Shown here piece by piece: positions 55,720 through 63,959 of a stretch of DNA of 64,000 nt. This stretch comes from AP-15 sp963735445. Its GTDB lineage: Bacteria; Pseudomonadota; Alphaproteobacteria; ATCC43930; CGMCC-115725. How positions within the stretch are numbered: position 1 is the first letter of the stretch; each line of letters opens with the position of its first letter. The position numbers and the translations under genes are program-made. Location of the stretch: the NCBI GenBank assembly GCA_963735445.1, contig CAVTLC010000023.1, positions 42,459-106,458 of the forward strand, written 5' to 3'. The notes beneath the pieces were generated by a model. The model was not told the DNA's origin, ran no database searches, and was given only the letters and a program-made list of their open reading frames with translations.

Positions 55720-57105
55720 ATGAGCGAGACGTTGTTGCGCGACATCGCTGAGTACTGCCGCCGCGCCGGCTTGGCGGAGTCGACCTTTGGCCGGCTCGCG
55801 GTCAATGACGGCAAGCTCGTCAGCCGGCTGCGCCTTGGTGGCCGCGTCACGACCGATACCGCGGATCGCGTGCAAGCCTTTATCGCCCGCCAACCGCAGC
55901 TCGAGCGCCAACCGCGGCCCGAGATCAACGGTCTCCCGGCGACGGCGCCGATCTTGGCGCCAGCCCTCGCGCAGGGAGCGGCTCGCAACTTTCGCTTTTA
56001 CGATAATCGCCAGAAATATCTGCTGTTTGTCACCACCTGCGGGGAGAAGTGGGCAATATCCCAACGAGTGGGCATGGAGTTGGGCAACATCCACCCGCGT
56101 CCGCCGGCGTTGCGGCTATTCGATGCCGGGACCGGCGACGGCACGGTGCTGACCCGCACGATGCGCGCAATGCACCACCGTTTCCCGACAATGCCATTTT
56201 ACATCACCGCCAAGGAGATCAGCCTCGAAGACGTCCGCCTGACGCTCGAAAAAATGCCGGATCGCTTGTTCGAGCACCCGGCGACGGTGCTGGTCATGAC
56301 CAACATGTATTACGCCGAGGCGCCGTGGCTGACGCCGCATTCGGTCACGGCCGCGACCAGCCTCGTCTGGCACGAATTGCCGCTGACCGGCAATACCGCC
56401 CACGATTTCGAATTGCAGATCGGCGATCTGCAGGCGTTTCTCGGCGAGCACTGGCAGGCGCGGGTCAGCGCGAACACCGGCAATCCGGTTTATGAAAAAC
56501 CGGTCGTGTTGGTGATCTACCGCGAGGATCACAAATTCCTGCTCGACCAGGTGCGCCCTCGCCGTGGCGCCACCCGTGCGGAGTACGATCTGGTCATTGC
56601 CTCGCAGCCTTATCGCGCCCGCGCCCCGCTCGAGTTCAAGGCGCGCCGGATCGTCGCTCCGCTGGCCCGCAGCCTGGCTCCCGGCGGCCGTCTGATCGCG
56701 ATCCATTCGCATGGGCATGACCCGGGACTGGAGATCATCCAGCTGATCTGGCCGGGCGAGGACCCGTTCACGACCGACCGGCATGCATTGCTGCGGGCCG
56801 CCAAAACCGAACTCGGCAATGCCGCGCGGGCGTTTAACTTTGGCGCCTACGCCGATGCCCGCTCGCTGTTCCGCTACGACATGCACACCCTGCCGAGCGA
56901 GATCAGCGAGACCATCGGCACCTCGACCTTGTTCGCGGCGTGGAATGCCGCGGTCTATGTCGCGCAGATCGAAGATGAACGCCTGTCGGGGGCGATCAGC
57001 AGCGGCGCTTATCTTGATGCAACCAAAGAGGTGCTGCGCCGACACGGCGGGCTGTGGTTTTGGGACGAGTCCTACGTGATCTCGCGCAAGCGGGATTCGG
57101 GATGA
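55720..57105 (+). CDS. SAM-dependent methyltransferase-like protein
   Basis: 461 residues from the ATG at 55720. Residues 1-55 are helical (LLRDIAEYCRRAGLAESTF, VTTDTADRVQAFI) and resemble a small HTH-like module. A class I SAM-binding motif follows at about residues 130-140 (LRLFDAGTGDGTVL), with an acidic residue at the next strand (FYITAKEISLEDV). The C-terminal half contains LAPGGRLIAIHSHGHDPGLE, typical of a post-motif strand. The acceptor is unknown. Its stop overlaps the MetF-like start (ATGA), so the two are translated together. Confidence 0.75.
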   Translation: MSETLLRDIAEYCRRAGLAESTFGRLAVNDGKLVSRLRLGGRVTTDTADRVQAFIARQPQLERQPRPEINGLPATAPILAPALAQGAARNFRFYDNRQKYLLFVTTCGEKWAISQRVGMELGNIHPRPPALRLFDAGTGDGTVLTRTMRAMHHRFPTMPFYITAKEISLEDVRLTLEKMPDRLFEHPATVLVMTNMYYAEAPWLTPHSVTAATSLVWHELPLTGNTAHDFELQIGDLQAFLGEHWQARVSANTGNPVYEKPVVLVIYREDHKFLLDQVRPRRGATRAEYDLVIASQPYRARAPLEFKARRIVAPLARSLAPGGRLIAIHSHGHDPGLEIIQLIWPGEDPFTTDRHALLRAAKTELGNAARAFNFGAYADARSLFRYDMHTLPSEISETIGTSTLFAAWNAAVYVAQIEDERLSGAISSGAYLDATKEVLRRHGGLWFWDESYVISRKRDSG

Positions 57106-58012
57106 CGAGCGCCATCATGGAACATCAAGGGCGGCCGGTCGACGCTCGGGTGCAGCACCGCGTCGCGGAACTGATCAGTACGGCCTCGATCGAGATTTCG
57201 CCGCACGATGACCCGTTGCGAGAGCGGCTGGACGAATTGCTGCCGCCGCAGACTGCGGTATTCGTCAATCATCCGGGCAGCGTCACTCATCACGATATTG
57301 TCGCCGCCTGTGTCAAGCTGCGCCAGGCCGGCTTTTCTCCCGTGCCACATGTCGCTGCGCGCCGGCTCGCCAGTTTTACTCAGGCGCGCGACTTTATGCA
57401 GCGCGCGGCCGGCGAAGCAGGGGTGACGGGTATTCTTCTTATTGCCGGCGATCCCGAGCCGCGCGATCGGCCCGTTCAGCGACAGTCTCGATCTGTTGGC
57501 GACCGGCTTGGTGGAGCGTCACGGCATTGCGCAGGTTGCTTTCGCCGGCTACCCGGAGGGCCATCCGCGCATCGATCGCCATAGCCTCGATACGGCTCTG
57601 CGCGCCAAGATCGCGATGGCGCGGCAGCGCGGTCTCGATGTGTCGCTCGTTACCCAATTCGGCTTTGAGGCGGACCCGATCGCGCATTGGATCGCGTCGT
57701 TGCGAGAAGAGGGCATCCGCTGCCCGATCCGGGTCGGGGTCGCCGGCCCGGCCACGATCGCGACACTTGCCAAGTTCGCGGTGCGCTGCGGTATCGGCGC
57801 GTCGTTGCGCGCGCTCGGGCCGCAGCCAAACCGCGTTTGCCCGCATCTTGACCGAAGCGACCCCGGATGCACTGATCGAGGCATTGGTCGCCCACGAGGA
57901 TCGCGACGCGCCGGTCGAGGCGCTCCACGTCTTCGCCTTTGGCGGCGTCCATCGCTCCGCCGCATGGCTGCACACCCGGGCGCAGCGCGGTGGCATTGCA
58001 TTATCGCACTAG
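57102..58012 (+). pseudogene. Methylenetetrahydrofolate reductase-like protein (MetF), frame broken twice
   Basis: About 302 residues when corrected. Frame 1 from the ATG at 57102 gives STASIEISPHDDP, FVNHPGSVTHHDIVAACVKLRQAGF, VPHVAARRL and TGILLIAGDPE. It must step one base at 57459-57467 into IGPFSDSLDLLATG, VAFAGYPEGHP and VTQFGFEADPI, then again at 57820-57830 into TAFARILTEATPDALIEAL and LHVFAFGGVHRSAAW, ending at 58012. The order is that of MTHFR barrels, which reduce methylene-folate to methyl-folate with FAD. The variant lacks some motifs of E. coli MetF and may run in the oxidative direction for methyl-group catabolism; inference. Confidence 0.83.
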
Positions 58013-58155
58013 CTGGTCAGCCTAGGATTTGACGTTGCTCGCAAAATGCGCGAGATCAAAGGTACGTAAGGCAAGCGGTCGATGGTGCGTTTGGGATCGG
58101 CGCTGCAGCGCGGGCGCACGCGATCGGCAGAACGCAGAAGGGGTCAGGGAAAGCG

Positions 58156-58362
58156 GTGTTGTTTGTTACGCTGACGCGTCCAGACGGGAGTCGGATAGCG
58201 CTAAACAAAGATAGCATTCTATCCGTGGCTGAAGCGCCGCCGGCCAATAGCCCTTTAGCAGGACCGGCTGGCGCCCAGACGAGGATCACTTTTTCCAATC
58301 AAACGCATCAAGACGTGCGTGAAACATTCCAAGAGGTTCTCGAGCTCATCAACAAGGCATGA
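58156..58362 (+). CDS. Small FlbD-like protein of unknown function
   Basis: 68 residues from a GTG at 58156, after AGGGAAAGC. The sequence MLFVTLTRPDGSRIALNKDSILSVAE, then TRITFSNQTHQDVRETFQEVLELIN has the length and strand pattern of FlbD-type small proteins (hydrophobic strand, N-rich turn, strand, helix), though no flagellar genes are near. An AAPPANSPLAGPAGAQ loop is inserted in the middle. Probably a small cytosolic protein; function unknown. Confidence 0.6.
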   Translation: MLFVTLTRPDGSRIALNKDSILSVAEAPPANSPLAGPAGAQTRITFSNQTHQDVRETFQEVLELINKA

Positions 58363-58438
58363 CAATGCGAGGTCCAGAAAAGATCACAATGAGGTGATCC
58401 TTCTTGGTGCCCACGCTCAGTGACGTTTCTTTTGAAGC

Positions 58439-59320
58439 TTATTGAACCATCGCAGCATTGCCTTTTGAATTTTGCTTGTCGAGCAGGTCTGGAACGAGAC
58501 GCTCGAGGAAACCGGCGACGAAACCAATAATCAGCACCATCTGCCAGTTCACGTTGCTCGATTTGAAATCCGCATCTCCAATCTTGAGGCTCGGCACAAT
58601 ACCGGACGCAAACAGCAGCAACAGTACACCGGCAGCAATGACGCCGATCAGAAGACGAAGCGTCCCATCGGTGATGTTGTCGAGGAGCTCCGTGTCGAGG
58701 GCGACCGTCCTTCCCCGAATGCCCAGAGCGATGGAGAAGGCCGCGCCGATCAAGCCCGCCTTGGCGGCAAGCCAGAGATCGCTCGATGGTTGTGAGAAAG
58801 GAAAGAGTCGGCTAGCCAGAAACAGCAGCGCAATCAACAGAGCTGCCGTAGCGAAACTCCATTTCAGATATTGGAAGCGACCACTGGCGGCGCGCTTGGC
58901 CAATACGGCAGCTTTTGCCGATGCGGTTATCGCTTTGGCGCCGTCCAAATCGCCGTCCAAGGCGAGTTGCAGCGCGTAAGCCAGCTGTCGATCACAGACT
59001 TCGCGGCAGGCTAAATCTTCGGCCAGCGCGTTCACCTCTGCCCGCGCCGCACTGATCGGCAGAATGGATTTTCGCTGTGCCTGGGCCTTTGCAGGATCAT
59101 CGGCGAAGTGAACCATTACTTCGCCTGCTTGGTAGACGGCGTACTCGTCGGACTGGACGGCATATATCGCGGTTATTTTGATACCCCGGCTGTCGGGGCA
59201 ATCAATCCGAATATCGCTGAGCCGGGACGCCTTCTCGGGCGTCGCGGTATGAAGTTCGAGCTTTCCGGAGCCGGCAGGCTGAGGCTGCGGGTCCGGGCTC
59301 GATCGAACCAAGAAGATCAT
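58439..59320 (-). CDS. Membrane protein of unknown function, four C-terminal helices
   Basis: 293 residues from the ATG at 59320. The first 140 residues are soluble (IKITAIYAVQSDEYAVYQAG, RAEVNALAEDLACREVCDRQLAYALQLALDGDLDGAKAI). Four membrane segments follow: about 165-182 (FATAALLIALLFLASRLF), 190-208, 220-240 (IGVIAAGVLLLLFASGIV) and 262-280. The ATG at 59320 has no ribosome site, whereas an ATG at 59447 in the neighbouring frame follows AGGGGAGAAGG and encodes a sensible 45 residues; one extra base near 59295 would join them into a gene of 58439-59447. No family recognised. Confidence 0.65.
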   Translation of the reverse strand: MIFLVRSSPDPQPQPAGSGKLELHTATPEKASRLSDIRIDCPDSRGIKITAIYAVQSDEYAVYQAGEVMVHFADDPAKAQAQRKSILPISAARAEVNALAEDLACREVCDRQLAYALQLALDGDLDGAKAITASAKAAVLAKRAASGRFQYLKWSFATAALLIALLFLASRLFPFSQPSSDLWLAAKAGLIGAAFSIALGIRGRTVALDTELLDNITDGTLRLLIGVIAAGVLLLLFASGIVPSLKIGDADFKSSNVNWQMVLIIGFVAGFLERLVPDLLDKQNSKGNAAMVQ

Positions 59321-59663
59321 CTGTGACGAGGTCCTGTTCAGGCCCCGCAACGCGCCCTCCGCCGTTCTCGGGTACTGCTTCTCCCAGCCCAGTCACGCGA
59401 GGGATAACCGGAATGTTTTTGGCATCCGTAATTGTGGAATCAAGCATAACCTTCTCCCCTTGCACTGATCGATTATCGGGCAATTGAGCTTACGCAAAAT
59501 TCGGCGAGCGATATATGTGAGCTCGGTCACAAAGGCTTAATTGCCAATCTCGCAACCTTGTTAAAAAAAAGCTTGGGCCGGTCGCCGCTTTGCGCTTGGG
59601 TCGGGGTTGCGCGGTAGATAAGCGGCGGGCTAAATCGAGCTGACGCGGATAGGGAGCGAGGCG

Positions 59664-60620
59664 ATGAACGACGCGACACCCTGGGTCGATCCCGAATTGG
59701 TGGCGGCGGGGCAATTGTTGCAGAGCCGCGGCTTTGTCGTGCCCGACCGCACCAAAGCCCCGCTCTCTGAGGTGCGCGCGGCGCAAGACCGGGTCGGCGC
59801 CTTTCTTGGCGAAGGCTCGGTGCCGTTGAAAGAAGAGCGCGACCTGACCTTGCCCGGACCGCACGGACAGGTGCCGTGCCGACTCTATCTGCCCGACGAT
59901 GCGTCACGCCCGCCGCTGATTGTCTACGCCCATGGCGGCGGCTTTATGCAGGGCAGCCTGGGATCTTGGGACGCGATGCTGCGCGAGTTGGTGCGGCAAT
60001 CGGGGGTAGCGGCGTTGTCGGTCGATTACAAGCTCTCGCCCGAGCACCGTTTTCCCAAGGCGTTCGAGGAGATGGTCGCAGTGACCCGGCTCGCGGCGCG
60101 CGAGGGCTCTGATCTCGGCATCGATCCGGATCGGCTGGCGCTCGGCGGCGATTCGGCCGGCGGCAATCTGGCGCTGGCGGCAGCGATGGCGTTGCGCGAC
60201 GAGGGAGTTCGCGCGGTGCGCTTTATGCTGCTGATCTACGGCGTCTACTCGACCGATAGCGAGAGCCCGTCGTGGCAGCGCTTTGGCCAGGGTGCAGGCT
60301 TGTCGCAGACCCAGATGCGGTGGATCTGGGAAACCTATCTCGAAAAGCCGGAACAGCAGCAGGATTGGCGCGCCGCTCCGGTTCTGGGCAATCTCAAGGG
60401 CCTACCGCCGGCCCATCTGATCGTCGGCAGCCTCGATCCGCTGCTTGACGACAGCCACCGGCTCGCCGCGGCATTTGAGCAAGCCGGGGTCCCGCATAGC
60501 CTCAAAGTGTATGACGGGATCGGCCATGGCTTTATCCGCTATGGTAGGCTGATCGGCACCGCACGGCGGGCGGTCAGTGAATGTGCCGCCGCCTTGCGCC
60601 AAGGGATGTCCGCGGGCTAA
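59664..60620 (+). CDS. Alpha/beta hydrolase, hormone-sensitive lipase family esterase
   Basis: 318 residues. The oxyanion motif HGGGF starts at residue 90 (YAHGGGFMQGS), the nucleophile Ser164 is in GGDSAGGN, and the remaining acid and base are in GSLDPLLDD and GIGHGFIRYG. These are the four marks of family IV (bHSL) esterases, cytosolic enzymes that cleave short acyl esters. The ATG follows GGGAGCGAGGCG. No operon partner; the next gene starts 190 bases later. Substrate unknown, though a link with the polyketide operon that follows is possible. Confidence 0.92.
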   Translation: MNDATPWVDPELVAAGQLLQSRGFVVPDRTKAPLSEVRAAQDRVGAFLGEGSVPLKEERDLTLPGPHGQVPCRLYLPDDASRPPLIVYAHGGGFMQGSLGSWDAMLRELVRQSGVAALSVDYKLSPEHRFPKAFEEMVAVTRLAAREGSDLGIDPDRLALGGDSAGGNLALAAAMALRDEGVRAVRFMLLIYGVYSTDSESPSWQRFGQGAGLSQTQMRWIWETYLEKPEQQQDWRAAPVLGNLKGLPPAHLIVGSLDPLLDDSHRLAAAFEQAGVPHSLKVYDGIGHGFIRYGRLIGTARRAVSECAAALRQGMSAG

Positions 60621-60638
60621 GTAAAGTCAATCTTTGGG

Positions 60639-60662
60639 GGCCGGCAGCAAAAACGGCCGGCC
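60639..60662 (+). terminator. Hairpin downstream of the esterase gene
   Basis: A 7-bp stem GGCCGGC/GCCGGCC with a ten-base A-rich loop, 18 bases after the esterase stop. No T run follows, so an intrinsic terminator is only possible. It separates the esterase from the polyketide operon. Confidence 0.45.
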
Positions 60663-60810
60663 TAGCTTGCGCATAGATCGTTAGGAAGCCCTCCTTCCAT
60701 CGCGGAAGGTGTCGCGGGTGCATCACATCTTGGTGTGCCGTGGAATTTAGCTGTCGGGCGCCGGTCTAATTCGCAGCCGGGAGTTCCGGCGCAGACAAGG
60801 CAGCCTGACC

Positions 60811-61857
60811 ATGCCCCCAGCTCCGCATTTGTTGAGCCTCGCGACCGCGGTACCGCCCTACCGGCTCGATCAAGACGATGTGATCCGGCGCGTCGAGGCG
60901 TTGTTCAACGGCGCCCCCGCGCTCGAGCGGCTGTTGCCGGTCTTCGCCAATTCCGGCATCCGCTCGCGCTATTCTTGTGTGCCGATCGAATGGTACGACC
61001 GCCAGCACAGCTGGGCAGAGCGCAACGGGGTCTACATCACGGGTGCGCTCGACCTGCTCGAAACAACGACCGTTAGGCTTCTCGACCGCGCCGGTATCGG
61101 CAAGCATCAGATCGATGCGGTCGTTACGGTATCGACAACCGGCATCGCGACCCCCAGCCTCGATGCTCTGTTGATCGAGCGGATGCAGTTGCGCCGCGAT
61201 GTCAGGCGATTGCCGATCTTCGGGTTCGGCTGCGCTGGCGGTGTCATCGGCCTTGCCCGCGCCGCGAGCCAAGCGCTGGCACAGCCCGGCGAGATTGTGC
61301 TGCTTCTCGTTGTCGAATTGTGCGCTTTGTCGTTTCGCCGCGACGATTGGACCAAAAGCAACATCGTCGCGACGGCTCTATTCGGCGACGGCGCCGCCGG
61401 CGTATTGCTGTCGACCGAAGGCTCGGGCCCGGCGGTTGTCGCCAGCGGCGAGCATACCTGGCCCGGCACCCTCGAGGTGATGGGCTGGGATATCGCGGAT
61501 AACGGGTTCAGCGCCGTATTTTCGCGGGACATCCCGCAGCTCGTCGAAACCCGGTTGCGGGCGGTGGCCGACGACTTCCTTGCCCGCCATGGGCTGAGGG
61601 TCGACGACATCGACCGTTTTTTGTGTCACCCCGGCGGCGTCAAGGTCTTGGACGCACTCGAACATGCTTTTGGCCTGCCGGACAGCGCGCTTGCCGATGC
61701 CCGCGAAGTGTTGCGCGACTATGGCAACATGTCGGCAGCGACGGTGATGTTTGTGCTCGAACGGATGCTCGCCGAAATGCCGCAATGGCAGCGGGCGTTG
61801 ATGACGGCGCTCGGCCCCGGATTTACCGCCGGGTTTGTGGTGCTCGAAAATCGGTGA
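60811..61857 (+). CDS. Type III polyketide synthase (chalcone/stilbene synthase family)
   Basis: 348 residues with the full catalytic triad: Cys141 in FGFGCAGGVIG, His273 in FLCHPGGVKVLDALE and Asn306 in YGNMSAATVMFVLE. The N-terminal LLSLATAVPPYRLDQDD is typical of the bacterial ArsB/PhlD-like alkylresorcinol and alkylpyrone group. The enzyme condenses an acyl-CoA starter with malonyl-CoA in the cytosol. It is followed, with a GTGA overlap, by a small methyltransferase-like membrane gene and then an exporter, the order seen in lipid-resorcinol or pyrone loci where the ring oxygen is methylated. Confidence 0.93.
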   Translation: MPPAPHLLSLATAVPPYRLDQDDVIRRVEALFNGAPALERLLPVFANSGIRSRYSCVPIEWYDRQHSWAERNGVYITGALDLLETTTVRLLDRAGIGKHQIDAVVTVSTTGIATPSLDALLIERMQLRRDVRRLPIFGFGCAGGVIGLARAASQALAQPGEIVLLLVVELCALSFRRDDWTKSNIVATALFGDGAAGVLLSTEGSGPAVVASGEHTWPGTLEVMGWDIADNGFSAVFSRDIPQLVETRLRAVADDFLARHGLRVDDIDRFLCHPGGVKVLDALEHAFGLPDSALADAREVLRDYGNMSAATVMFVLERMLAEMPQWQRALMTALGPGFTAGFVVLENR

Positions 61858-62355
61858 CACCGCTTTATTGGACGCTCGGCGTGATCGCGCTCGAGCGGCT
61901 TGCCGAACTCGGCTGGGCGGCGCGCAACACTCGGCGGCTGCGGCGCCTCGGCGCAACCGAAATTGATGCCGGCGGCTATCGCTATTTCGTCGCGCTCCAT
62001 AGCGCATGGCTCGCGAGTCTGGCGTTGCTGGTGCCGGCCGCAACTCAGCCGAGCTGGCCCTTGCTCGCGCTCTTCGCGCTGCTGCAGCCCGCGCGCCTGT
62101 GGGTCATTTTAAGTCTCGGGCGTTATTGGACGACGCGAATCTTGACCGTGGCTGAGGCCCCGCTTGTCAAAGCCGGCCCGTATCGCTGGGTGCGCCACCC
62201 GAACTACCTGATCGTCACCGTCGAGATCGCCCTTCTGCCGCTCGCCTTTGGCGCCGTTGCGATCGCGAGTGGCATTCTCCGCGCTCAACTTGGTGCTGAT
62301 CGCTCGCCGTATTGCGATCGAGGACCGGGTATTAGCATCGCGGCGACAGCTGTGA
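61854..62355 (+). pseudogene. Isoprenylcysteine carboxyl methyltransferase (ICMT)-like membrane methyltransferase, frame broken once
   Basis: Starts at the GTG at 61854, overlapping the polyketide synthase stop. The first frame has the membrane N-half (YWTLGVIALERLAELGW, ALHSAWLASLALLVPA), then the ICMT core LGRYWTTRILTVAEAPLVKAGPYRWVRHPNYL. At 62270-62276 it must step one base to finish as FSALNLVLIARRIAIEDRVLA and stop at 62353-62355, where the stop overlaps the next ATG as TGATG. Without the step it would fuse to the exporter. Corrected length about 166 residues. In type III polyketide loci such enzymes O-methylate the phenolic or pyrone product. Confidence 0.85.
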
Positions 62356-63959
62356 TGCTCATTCCGAGCACTGGCACTGCGAGAACAACGGCCAAGACCT
62401 GGATCGGCTTTACCGCAATGGCGGTCGGCATGTTCATGGCGATCTTGGACATCCAGATCGTCGCCAGCTCATTGCCGGAAATTCAGGCCGGCCTCGGCAT
62501 CCCGCTTACTCGGCTCAGCTGGGTGCAGACCGCTTATTTAATGGCGGAGATCGTCGCGATCCCGCTGACCGGCTGGCTGACCTTGATGCTGTCGACTTCG
62601 GGCGCGTTTGTCGTCAGCGTCGTCGGCTTCACGATGGCGAGCCTCGCCTGTGCAGCCTCGACCGGATTTTGGACCCTGATTGCGGCACGTATCGTCCAGG
62701 GGTTTTGCGGCGGTGCGCTGATCCCGCTCGTCTTTTCGGCGATCTTTCTGATGTTTAATTGGCCGGCGCGAACGCGGGCCACGTTGATTGCCGGGTTGTT
62801 TGCGATGCTGGCGCCGACCCTCGGGCCGGTGGTTGGCGGGTTCGTTACCGATCGCTTTTCGTGGCATTGGCTGTTCTTGATCAACCTGCCGCCCGGCATT
62901 GCCGTCGCCGCGCTGGTCGGGTGGACAGTAAGGATTGACCGTCCCGATCGCCGCCGGTTCGCCGCGGTCGACCTCTGGGCGTTGCCGTTTCTCGCAGTGT
63001 TTCTCGCCGGCCTCGAAGTATTGTTAAAGGAGGCGCCATCGCGCGGCTGGTCCAGCACGCCGATGCTGCTGCTCGCGGCATTGTGCGGGATTGCCGGCTG
63101 CGGTCTTGTGAGCCGTTCATTGCGCCATCCGAGGCCGCTGATCGACCTTTCCGCCTTTCGCGACCGCAATTTTGCGATCGGCTGCGGCTTCAGCTTTGCG
63201 CTCGGCGTCGGTCTTTATGGCGCCACATACCTGTTGCCGGTGTTTCTCGGTGTCGTGCGCGGCTACGACGCGCTGCCGATCGGCAAGATCATGATGGTGA
63301 CAGGTGCCGCACAATTGGCAATGGCGCCGGTCGCGACAATGCTCGAGCGTCGCGCCGATGCGCGGCTGCTGATCGCCGCTGGCTATGCGTTGCTGGCGAT
63401 CGGCTGGCTCGGTAACGGATTTATGACCGTCGCGACCGATTTCTGGGGGCTGTTCTGGCAGCAGCTGGCGCGCGGAGCGGCAATCATGCTGTGCCTCTTG
63501 CCGAGTACGGCATTGGCGCTCGGCGGTTTCGAGCCGGCGCGCGTTCCCAATGCGAGCGGCCTGTTTAATCTGATGCGCAACCTCGGCGGCGCCATTGGGC
63601 TCGCTACGATCGACACCATCCTCGAACAGCGCGCCCCCGTGCATGTCGCGAGCCTGGTCGCTCGGCTTCAGGCCGGCGATCCTGCCGCGGCGCGGATTGT
63701 CGGCTTGCCGACCGAGCGGTTTACCGGCGTGCCGCTTGGCCCGGTCGACCAGGCAACACGCGAACTTGTAGCGCCGCTGGTCGAGCGTGCTGGGCTGGTT
63801 GCCGCCTTCAACGACGCCTGGCTGTGGATCGGCGGCGCGATGCTGTTGTCGCTGGTGCTGGTGCCATTATTGCGCGCATTGCCGCGCCAATTGGCGGAGG
63901 CGCTCCCGGCCCCGATCTCTCGGGCTGCGGGCATAGCCGCGACGAGGTCGAACCGATGA
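62355..63959 (+). CDS. MFS exporter, DHA2/EmrB family
   Basis: 534 residues from the ATG at 62355. About fourteen membrane helices; FMAILDIQIVASSLPEIQAGL in helix 1, WVQTAYLMAEIVAIPLTGWLT in helix 2, RIVQGFCGGALIPLVFS (motif near helix 4) and LFAMLAPTLGPVVGGFVTD (motif C-like) place it in the EmrB group. These exporters usually pair with an HlyD-type adaptor. It is co-transcribed with the polyketide genes and most likely exports the product. The stop overlaps the next ATG (ATGA). Confidence 0.9.
   Translation: MLIPSTGTARTTAKTWIGFTAMAVGMFMAILDIQIVASSLPEIQAGLGIPLTRLSWVQTAYLMAEIVAIPLTGWLTLMLSTSGAFVVSVVGFTMASLACAASTGFWTLIAARIVQGFCGGALIPLVFSAIFLMFNWPARTRATLIAGLFAMLAPTLGPVVGGFVTDRFSWHWLFLINLPPGIAVAALVGWTVRIDRPDRRRFAAVDLWALPFLAVFLAGLEVLLKEAPSRGWSSTPMLLLAALCGIAGCGLVSRSLRHPRPLIDLSAFRDRNFAIGCGFSFALGVGLYGATYLLPVFLGVVRGYDALPIGKIMMVTGAAQLAMAPVATMLERRADARLLIAAGYALLAIGWLGNGFMTVATDFWGLFWQQLARGAAIMLCLLPSTALALGGFEPARVPNASGLFNLMRNLGGAIGLATIDTILEQRAPVHVASLVARLQAGDPAAARIVGLPTERFTGVPLGPVDQATRELVAPLVERAGLVAAFNDAWLWIGGAMLLSLVLVPLLRALPRQLAEALPAPISRAAGIAATRSNR

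Noticed and set aside
11057..62276. Programmed +1 frameshifting as a common explanation of the breaks
   Set aside because: The codons at the sites share no pattern and no slippery or stop context is common to them; one site differs from an intact paralogue by one base.
61623..63959. A 778-codon open frame that looks like a methyltransferase fused to an MFS exporter
   Set aside because: The ICMT-like ending is found one base away and stops in a TGATG overlap with the exporter ATG, so the fusion is an artefact of an extra base.
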